A stretch of DNA of 17,283 nt from Clostridiales bacterium (GTDB lineage Bacteria > Bacillota_A > Clostridia > Peptostreptococcales > Anaerovoracaceae). The stretch is from NCBI GenBank assembly GCA_015058265.1, contig SVCR01000009.1, forward strand, positions 1 through 17,283, read 5' to 3'. Below are positions 1 to 5,384 of this stretch, piece by piece. The position numbers were made by a program, and so were the translations under genes. Position 1 is the stretch's first letter. The number at the start of each line of letters is the position of its first letter. The notes beneath the pieces were generated by a model. That model ran no database searches. It saw only the letters and a list, made by a program, of their open reading frames with translations, and had not been told where the DNA came from.

Positions 1-56
1 CGAACCCACAACCTACCGGTTAACAGCCGGTTGCTCTGCCATTGAGCTACCTCGGA
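1..56 (-). tRNA. tRNA-Asn (anticodon GUU), 3' end cut off by the window
   Basis: Read on the minus strand, the sequence begins with acceptor arm TCCGAGG at 56-50. It continues with a D-arm GCTC/GAGC around an AATGGCA loop, then an anticodon stem ACCGG/CCGGT around the loop CTGTTAA. The loop's central triplet is GTT, which reads asparagine codons. The variable loop and the start of the T-arm (GTGGG TTCG) follow, and the window ends before the 3' half of the T-stem and the acceptor complement. The gene has its own strong promoter about 30 bases upstream. Isotype confidence is high because the anticodon loop and D-arm are intact; completeness and the presence of an encoded CCA cannot be judged. 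Confidence 0.95.
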
Positions 57-86
57 ACAATCTTTGCCATTATTTGCGACTCGTTT

Positions 87-115
87 AGTATAGCGGATTC
101 GGGCATCGTTGTCAA
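87..115 (-). promoter_or_regulatory. sigma-A promoter of tRNA-Asn
   Basis: On the minus strand there is a perfect -35 TTGACA (115-110), exactly 17 bases of spacer and a -10 TATACT (92-87), one mismatch from consensus. Transcription would start near position 80, about 24 bases before the mature tRNA 5' end at 56. That gives the short leader expected of a stable RNA gene. This is the best promoter in the window and suggests the tRNA is transcribed independently of the upstream TPR gene. Confidence 0.85.
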
Positions 116-126
116 CACCCGAATCC
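95..126. repeat. 9-bp perfect inverted repeat around the tRNA promoter -35
   Basis: GGATTCGGG (95-103) and CCCGAATCC (118-126) are perfect inverted arms 14 bases apart. One arm lies just upstream of the -35 hexamer and the other fills part of the -35/-10 spacer. The placement is what an operator could look like, but a repeat of this size is also expected about once by chance in 17 kb. There is no run of T after it, so it is not a terminator on the minus strand. Confidence 0.4.
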
Positions 127-168
127 TATTTATTTCAACTATTTTTTGTATCTTCCTAATGATAGCAA

Positions 169-185
169 ACCGGTATTTTTCCGGT
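169..185 (-). terminator. weak hairpin after the TPR gene, possible terminator
   Basis: ACCGG and CCGGT form a 5-bp GC-rich stem with a 7-base A/T loop, about 65 bases past the stop codon of the TPR gene. On the minus strand only two or three T residues follow the stem, so intrinsic termination would be weak. No better terminator was seen between the TPR stop (249) and the tRNA promoter. Confidence 0.3.
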
Positions 186-248
186 CTTTTCCTGCCACCG
201 ATATCATACTCTGCGGCCTCAGGCTGCTCTATTCGTCGACTCTATCGA

Positions 249-1298
249 TTAGGAGAGAGTATTCTCAAGCTCTGAATTCCGGTTGACTACCTCTATCTTC
301 TGCCTGTACTTTGCCGCGTTTACCTTATCCCCTATCGCTTCATACAAGCCGGCCAGCTCATCCATCACATCTGTATTACTCGGTGACAGAGTCAGCACCC
401 TCTTCAGATCACTGATCGCTTCTTCAGCATTGCCCAGAGACGCTTCCGCAACTCCGAGGTAATACCACAGAGGCCACCAGTTCTCATAGCGCCCTGTCGT
501 GAACTCCATCAGGACGTCTTTCCCGCCGACAAAGTCTCCGCCCATTATCTTGTTACAGCCGAGCTCTATCTTGACAGGTTCTTCCAGATCCAGCAGCATT
601 CCGGATATCTCATGTCTGAGATCCTCAAGCTGGTTCTCATCCATTCCGGCATCTCCCGCACCTGCGGATGAAGAGTACTTCAGAAAATCATCCCATGTGA
701 GTTTGGTCTTGAGATACAGCCCCATATTCAGGTAGGCATATCCGAGGAAGTAATATCCCATGGCAAAGTCCGGATGACTCATAGTGAGCTTCTCGAAGGC
801 ATCCATCGATTCAGCTTTGAATGAGCCGATGTAGTCCTCGCCGAGATCTGTACCGCCCTCTGCCGCGTTCTCAGCTGCAGTCTCATAACAAGCCTTGCAG
901 GCTCTGCCGTATAAGTACTGTGCCGCCTGAGACTCAGGATCGATCATCAGTGCTGTTCTGAGCAGCATGCATGCTTCCTCATACTTCCCTTCATCAGCGC
1001 ACCTGGCGCCTTCTGATACCAGTATAGGTTCCGCATCATCGCCTGCTGCTGCTTTGATATATGTAAGGTAATTATTCGCGTACACGAAAGAGGCATCTCC
1101 TCCTATGACCCTGGCCATATCAAGGACGATGCTCTTTACCGCTATCCTGCCGTTCTCCCCCTCGCTGATAGGGACCGGGATCCCTTTAAGGATCTCAAGG
1201 CCTCCCATCACGCGGAGAAAATCATCACTCAGCTCACCGAAGAGCATGTCGTGGTTGGCTTTGCTCAGATATTTGCTTATTCTGTCTTCGTTGCTCAA
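249..1298 (-). CDS. tetratricopeptide-repeat (TPR) protein
   Basis: This is a 349-residue soluble protein with no signal peptide or membrane segment. TPR-like helical pairs are visible at about residues 94-136 (an alanine-rich pair ending in ALMIDPES), 164-200 (AFEKLTMSHPDF, GYYFLGYAYLNMG) and, most clearly, 276-337 (WYYLGVAEASLGNAEEAI..., LKRVLTLSPSN, LAGLYEAIGDKVNAAKY). Such repeats bind partner proteins, and no catalytic motif is visible. The start is TTG at 1298: it overlaps the upstream stop codon as TTGA and has GGAG nine bases before it, which suggests translational coupling to the degenerate radical SAM gene. The first ATG inside the frame is only at codon 18. The partner is unknown, but the overlapping upstream protein is the obvious candidate. 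It is the last protein gene before the tRNA. Confidence 0.85.
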   Translation of the reverse strand: MSNEDRISKYLSKANHDMLFGELSDDFLRVMGGLEILKGIPVPISEGENGRIAVKSIVLDMARVIGGDASFVYANNYLTYIKAAAGDDAEPILVSEGARCADEGKYEEACMLLRTALMIDPESQAAQYLYGRACKACYETAAENAAEGGTDLGEDYIGSFKAESMDAFEKLTMSHPDFAMGYYFLGYAYLNMGLYLKTKLTWDDFLKYSSSAGAGDAGMDENQLEDLRHEISGMLLDLEEPVKIELGCNKIMGGDFVGGKDVLMEFTTGRYENWWPLWYYLGVAEASLGNAEEAISDLKRVLTLSPSNTDVMDELAGLYEAIGDKVNAAKYRQKIEVVNRNSELENTLS

Positions 1299-2818
1299 TC
1301 TTCTATACTCCAGCCTGCTCTTTCAAATTTGATCATGGCATCTTCCGGCAGTTCTTTCTCGAGATCTGCATGGACTGCATCCCTGAGGATGTCCAGCTTG
1401 AGAGTATCATCGAACTGATAATACAGATCCGTTGCCCAAGCGTAGAGCAGTCTTGCAAGCTGATCCTTTCTGTGGAGCCTGGTTCCGTAACCCTTGCTGT
1501 ATATGAACTCAGTCAGGCTGTGGAAGAGATCATACGGTTTGATACCGGTATCGTTCATGATCCTAGGCAACGATGCTTTGAATCCGCCATTGCCCAGATA
1601 TGCATCGACTACTCTTGCCATAGTTCTCAGATCGATCATCTCAACAGCTGAGAGATGATCTGTGCAGATGACATCATACGGAGCTTCATCTGTATAGACA
1701 TATCCGAACTTGTCTGCATTGTATCTGAGGACAGTGCCCTTAGCCACTCTTATGTCCTTGATCTTCAGCGGCGATCCTTCGCCCAGGCCGTAAACCTTGT
1801 TGAACGAGCGGCCGAACAGTGCCTCTGTTTCGAGCGGCAGACCTGCAGTTACCGACAGGTTTATTCTGACCTTGCCTGTCTGAAGCAGCTTGGTGACATT
1901 GTACATCAGCTGATAGATGTTAGCTTTGCGTCCGATCGCATCCAGAACTTCCGCGTTGGTGCTCGCGACATCGATATTGAATTCAAACAGACCTTCGCGC
2001 GCTTCGCCGAGAAGTCTTACTGTTTCCTCATCAAGATTGTCGCCGCAGATGTCGAACTCGAATGTAGTAACGCCGTTATCATTATTGATGAGATATTCAA
2101 ATATCCTGTAAGCTCTCTCGCTGTTGAAATTGAACCATCTGTCGAAGAATACGACGCGTTCGACCTCCTTGACCAGGAAGTACCTCAGCTCGCGGCATAC
2201 TCTGTTGAGGCTGAGTGTTCTTACAGTTGAGTCCGGAATGTACTGTGAGTAAACCGTCCTGTCAGCATTGCCTCTGGCGGTTTCATAATAGACCGTTCCT
2301 CCGATAGTGTCTGTCTTATCGTATACGAAAGGCAGATCATCCATCTCCACAGGCTCATCGTAATTGTTGACTACGACCGTATCTCCGTTCCTGAATGCCA
2401 GGCCGTTGATGCTCTCAAAGTCGAATTCGTAGTCCAGAAGCGACTTAAGGAAGTTGAAAAGGACAGTCTCGCCCTCGCCGCGGATAACATAGTCGACCCA
2501 CGGATTAGCCTTCATGTAGTTTCTGGTCTCAAATGATACCTGCATACCTCCTACCACAATAGCTGTGCTCGGAGCTGCCTTCTTGACCATCTCTGCTACC
2601 ATCGAGATATGACGGACATTGAGTTCGTCACAATGCAGGTACACGATACTGTACTTGCCCCTTATTATCTCTTCGTAAATGCTTCCGTCCAGCTCATACT
2701 TGTTGAAGATCCTCATGTCCACATCAAGCGGTGAATCTGCAACTACCGAGTACAGCGAGCTGAGTTCGTAGTCTGTGTATCTGCGGTCTGTCTTGATCGT
2801 ACAAAGCAGGAGTTTCAT
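1295..2818 (-). CDS. degenerate B12-binding-type radical SAM homologue (DUF4080-like) lacking the [4Fe-4S] cysteines
   Basis: This is a 507-residue protein. The N-terminal half resembles the B12-binding/Rossmann region of class B radical SAM proteins (VVGGMQVSFE at about 88-97, VIRGEGET at about 111-118). The rest follows the radical SAM barrel and DUF4080-type C-terminus: LSLNRVCREL, VVFFDRWFN (222-230), an AGLPLETE strand (about 325-332), and a tail resembling ...FGYVYTDEAPYDV. The family normally has RGCPxxCxYC here, but this protein reads RGNADRTVYS. The three cysteine positions are N184, T188 and S191, with CxxxCxxC spacing kept exactly, and no other CxxxCxxC exists in the protein. No DxHxxG cobalamin motif is seen either. 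The frame is intact and long, so this looks like a maintained non-canonical protein, not a decayed pseudogene. I chose ATG 2818 because AGGAAG precedes it and the protein then begins MKLLLCTIK like its relatives; an in-frame TTG at 2839 is the alternative. It overlaps the TPR gene by four bases. Confidence 0.8.
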   Translation of the reverse strand: MKLLLCTIKTDRRYTDYELSSLYSVVADSPLDVDMRIFNKYELDGSIYEEIIRGKYSIVYLHCDELNVRHISMVAEMVKKAAPSTAIVVGGMQVSFETRNYMKANPWVDYVIRGEGETVLFNFLKSLLDYEFDFESINGLAFRNGDTVVVNNYDEPVEMDDLPFVYDKTDTIGGTVYYETARGNADRTVYSQYIPDSTVRTLSLNRVCRELRYFLVKEVERVVFFDRWFNFNSERAYRIFEYLINNDNGVTTFEFDICGDNLDEETVRLLGEAREGLFEFNIDVASTNAEVLDAIGRKANIYQLMYNVTKLLQTGKVRINLSVTAGLPLETEALFGRSFNKVYGLGEGSPLKIKDIRVAKGTVLRYNADKFGYVYTDEAPYDVICTDHLSAVEMIDLRTMARVVDAYLGNGGFKASLPRIMNDTGIKPYDLFHSLTEFIYSKGYGTRLHRKDQLARLLYAWATDLYYQFDDTLKLDILRDAVHADLEKELPEDAMIKFERAGWSIED

Positions 2819-2894
2819 TTCTATTCTTCCTTTCGTCAATTATCAGAAGCAGCTGGCATCACGGTTCTGAATTGCAACCGGTATATGTCAGTAA

Positions 2895-4622
2895 TCACAT
2901 TCTTTCAGGCGCCTTGATCCCGAGAAGAGCCAGGCAATTTGCAATAACTGTTCTTGATGCAAGAACAAGCGCCAGCTTTGCAAGCCTCTCTTCGCTGTTC
3001 TCGACCAGGATGTGTTCGTCATGATAGAACTTGTTGAATGACTGTGCGATATCCACCAGATGGCGTGTAACTATTGACGGTTCATATTTATCCGCTGCCT
3101 CGAGGACGACCTCAGGGACTCTGTACAGCAGTTTGACCAGAGTATTGGCACTGTCGCTGCCGAGATATGACGGATCGTATTTGCCGTCTCTGATAGCTGC
3201 GAGCTCTGCGTCCGAAGCATTCCTCAGAACGCTGGATGCTCTCGCATGTGTATACTGAACGTAAGGACCTGTCTCGCCGTCAAAGTTGAGGACTTTGTCC
3301 CACGAGAATACATAGTCCTTGATCCTGTTGTTGGAGAGTTCCTGGAAGATAACTGCTCCGATACCTACCTCGGATGATACCTTATCGATATCTACGCCCT
3401 GAGTGTTCTTCTCCCTCATGAGCTCGGCAGTCTTCTGAACAGCGGTATTGAGTACGTCTTCGAGGAATACAACTCTTCCCTCACGTGTGGACATCATCTT
3501 GATATCGTCACCATCAGCCAGACTGACGAGGCCGAAAGGAACATGGATGCAGTCTTTCTGCCATTCATATCCCATCAGCTCGAGAATCTTCTTCCACTGC
3601 TTGAAGTGGAGGTTCTGCTGGGAAGCGACGACGTATATGCATTTATAGAAATCATAATGCTCTTTTCTGTAGACCGCAGCAGCTATGTCACGAGTGACGT
3701 AGAGGCTGGATCCGTCAGACTTGGTTATCATGGCAGGGCTCATACCGTATTCCTCAAGGTCAACGATCTGCGCTCCCTCCGACTTGATAAGAAGGCCTTT
3801 GTCCTTGAGTTCCTGTATGAATCTCGGCATCTTGTCAGAATAGAAGCTCTCGCCTGCGTAGGAGTCAAAGCTGATATCCAGCATGTCATATACTCTGTTG
3901 AACTCTGCCAGACTCAGTTCTCTGAACTTCTTCCACAGCTCGACCTCTGCCGGTTCTCCTGCCTCGAGTCTCGCGAATGTAGCTCTTGCTTCATCATCAA
4001 GTGAAGGGTCCTTCTCAGCTTCAACGTGGAACTTAGTGTAATAACCAAGCAAGCTCTTGATCGGATCACTTGCAAGCTCTTCTTCGCTTCCCCACTTGCG
4101 GTAAGCTACGATCATCTTTCCAATCTGTGTTCCGTAGTCACCGAGATGGTTGATCCTTACAACGTCAAAGCCGACAGCATCATACAGCTTGTAGATGGCG
4201 TTGCCGATCACTGTGCTGCGGATGTGCCCGATATGGAAAGGCTTTGCGATGTTAGGCGATGAATACTCGACGATGACTGTGCGGCCTTTGCCTGCATCAG
4301 ATCTGCCGTACGCAGCTCCCTCGCGGTTGATCTCATCGACGACCTGCCCTGCGAAATATGATCTGTTGATGAAGAAATTGACATACGCGTTGACATTCTC
4401 CACTTTGGCAAAAGCATCATTTCCTGCGACCCGTCCGGCGATATCCGCCGCGATCATCTGAGGAGCTTTCCTCAATGCCTTAGCCAGCCTGAAGCATGGG
4501 AAAGCATAGTCACCCATCTTCTCGTCAGCAGGTATCTCGATCATTCCTTTGATCTCTTCCTCTGTCAGGCCGAATGATTCATCAAATACTTCTTTAGCTA
4601 TTATTTCCTTGAAATCTACCAT
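2895..4622 (-). CDS. argS: arginyl-tRNA synthetase
   Basis: This class I synthetase charges tRNA-Arg with arginine in the cytoplasm. At 575 residues it has the usual family length. The N-terminal Arg-specific domain spans about 1-100. It is followed by EYSSPNIAKPFHIGH (119-133), which carries the HIGH signature at 130-133. The second catalytic signature is the MMSTREG version (376-382), common in ArgRS, in place of canonical KMSK. Q/NNRIKDYVF and GPYVQYTHAR (452-461) lead into the DALR anticodon-binding domain, and the protein ends LGIKAPERM, typical of the family. The start is ATG 4622; AAAGGA and GGAT lie upstream. It sits downstream of a DUF523 gene and a 30-codon ORF whose stop overlaps the argS ribosome binding site. 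No T-box is visible in the 114-base spacer. Confidence 0.97.
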   Translation of the reverse strand: MVDFKEIIAKEVFDESFGLTEEEIKGMIEIPADEKMGDYAFPCFRLAKALRKAPQMIAADIAGRVAGNDAFAKVENVNAYVNFFINRSYFAGQVVDEINREGAAYGRSDAGKGRTVIVEYSSPNIAKPFHIGHIRSTVIGNAIYKLYDAVGFDVVRINHLGDYGTQIGKMIVAYRKWGSEEELASDPIKSLLGYYTKFHVEAEKDPSLDDEARATFARLEAGEPAEVELWKKFRELSLAEFNRVYDMLDISFDSYAGESFYSDKMPRFIQELKDKGLLIKSEGAQIVDLEEYGMSPAMITKSDGSSLYVTRDIAAAVYRKEHYDFYKCIYVVASQQNLHFKQWKKILELMGYEWQKDCIHVPFGLVSLADGDDIKMMSTREGRVVFLEDVLNTAVQKTAELMREKNTQGVDIDKVSSEVGIGAVIFQELSNNRIKDYVFSWDKVLNFDGETGPYVQYTHARASSVLRNASDAELAAIRDGKYDPSYLGSDSANTLVKLLYRVPEVVLEAADKYEPSIVTRHLVDIAQSFNKFYHDEHILVENSEERLAKLALVLASRTVIANCLALLGIKAPERM

Positions 4623-4639
4623 AAGCGATCCGTTTTCCT

Positions 4640-4732
4640 TTAATCAGTTAGTTTATTCTGCTTTACGGCCATAAACGCCGGCCGCACGCGCGGGGCTCTG
4701 TTCTTGTACACGATCCCCGTCACAGAGCACAT
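4640..4732 (-). CDS. 30-codon small ORF before argS, possible arginine-rich leader peptide
   Basis: The frame starts at ATG 4732, four bases after the DUF523 stop, with GGAG twelve bases upstream. It ends in TAA at 4642-4640, and that stop merges into the argS Shine-Dalgarno (TAAAGGA). The peptide begins MCSVTGIVYK and ends VKQNKLTD. Its centre, NRAPRVRP (residues 11-18), places three arginine codons within six positions. The fit between the two neighbouring genes suggests either a real small protein or a leader peptide that senses charged tRNA-Arg. No homologue is recognised, and it could be an accidental frame in a GC-rich spacer. Confidence 0.35.
   Translation of the reverse strand: MCSVTGIVYKNRAPRVRPAFMAVKQNKLTD
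4691..4728 (-). promoter_or_regulatory. mutually exclusive stem arms within the argS upstream ORF
   Basis: The segment 4722-4728 can pair with 4695-4701 (7 bp, GCTCTGT-type arm), and 4715-4719 can pair with 4691-4695 (5 bp, CGGGG/CCCCG). The arms interleave and share base 4695. They would therefore compete, or form a pseudoknot, in the RNA that covers the arginine codons of the small ORF. This would suit ribosome-position-dependent regulation, but there is no T-run to make a transcription terminator. Confidence 0.25.
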
Positions 4733-4736
4733 GGCT

Positions 4737-5270
4737 CTATTTATCTCCGAAGACTCTGGCAAAGTTGTTCTCGTCACATATCCTGAAGTCATCAGCAAAT
4801 GCTCTGCGCTCTTCAGAGATGTCCGGGTTCTCTCTCTCCGCGATACAAGCATCGATCAGCTTGTCAGTGAACAAACCGTTCCCTCCGACAAGCTTACCGC
4901 TGAATGATCCGTCATAGACAGATCCGGCTCCGCAGGAAGGACTGTTTGCCTTGAGGATAGCGCCTTCTATCTTGCATGTGCCGTATTTCCTGCTGCCATG
5001 CTCTACGAGCACCGACTGAAGTGACAGCTCAGCTCCGTAGTCAAAGTCTCTTGTGAGATCCTTCCCGTCTTTATCATATACTTTGAAATATCCGTCCTCG
5101 ACCGGGACTATTTCCGCCGGCTGTCTCGGCGAAGGCAGGCATGCTGCGGTTTCCGGACAGACAGTGATATAGTCGTGAGTACGGCAGAACTCTATCAGTT
5201 CTTCGTTTCTGTTGTTCCCTCCATCGTATTTACAATTGTGTCCGAGGAGGCATCTGCTGATTATATACAT
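4737..5270 (-). CDS. DUF523 family protein
   Basis: This is a 177-residue soluble protein of the widespread DUF523 family (COG1683-type), whose molecular role is not established. Recognisable features are the N-terminal RCLLGHNCKYDGG with C7 and C13, VCPE at 37-40 followed by PSPRQPAEI, RDFDYGAE, and the SPSCG motif at 110-114 with YDGSFSGKL just after. The conserved cysteines suggest metal or redox-cofactor binding, which is inference. The start is ATG 5270 with AAAGGA nine bases upstream. It is the first gene behind an extended -10 promoter located just after mutS2, so it probably heads the transcript that includes argS. The stop lies four bases before the small ORF. Confidence 0.9.
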   Translation of the reverse strand: MYIISRCLLGHNCKYDGGNNRNEELIEFCRTHDYITVCPETAACLPSPRQPAEIVPVEDGYFKVYDKDGKDLTRDFDYGAELSLQSVLVEHGSRKYGTCKIEGAILKANSPSCGAGSVYDGSFSGKLVGGNGLFTDKLIDACIAERENPDISEERRAFADDFRICDENNFARVFGDK

Positions 5271-5305
5271 TCTTTATTTCCTTTTGGTAATAAATACGTG
5301 CGAAA

Positions 5306-5328
5306 ACTCTCACCTGACAGGTGAGGGT
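5306..5328 (-). terminator. stem-loop between mutS2 and the DUF523 gene (terminator or attenuator)
   Basis: CTCACCT and AGGTGAG form a perfect 7-bp stem on a three-base loop. Beyond a C-A mismatch, two further pairs extend it on the minus strand. The stem is followed by GTTTTCG, so it resembles a short-tailed intrinsic terminator. It lies about 60 bases past the mutS2 stop, but also downstream of the likely start of the next promoter (5355-5363). It could therefore end mutS2 transcripts or act as a partial barrier in the leader of the DUF523-argS unit. Confidence 0.55.
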
Positions 5329-5354
5329 CTCAATGTCTGTTATTCTGACTAATA

Positions 5355-5363
5355 ATTATAGCA
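5355..5363 (-). promoter_or_regulatory. extended -10 promoter for DUF523-argS unit
   Basis: On the minus strand TGCTATAAT gives a perfect TATAAT with the TGn extension, immediately downstream of the mutS2 stop. No good -35 hexamer is present at 16-18 bases, which is common for extended -10 promoters. A start near 5348 would leave a leader of roughly 78 bases carrying the stem-loop at 5306-5328. Confidence 0.55.
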
Positions 5364-5384
5364 GAAAAACGATCTTACACGCTA

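Noticed and set aside
1655..2230. 191-codon open frame on the plus strand
   Set aside because: It lies wholly opposite the radical SAM homologue, whose product has family motifs. The plus-strand peptide has none and no ribosome binding site was seen.
2855..2880. CGGTT/AACCG inverted repeat between argS and the radical SAM homologue, as a terminator
   Set aside because: Only a 5-bp stem with a 9-base loop and no T-run on the minus strand. Readthrough from argS seems likely.
4623..4736. T-box riboswitch before argS
   Set aside because: No TGGNACCGCG-type T-box sequence, no specifier-loop arrangement and no T-run terminator in the spacer.
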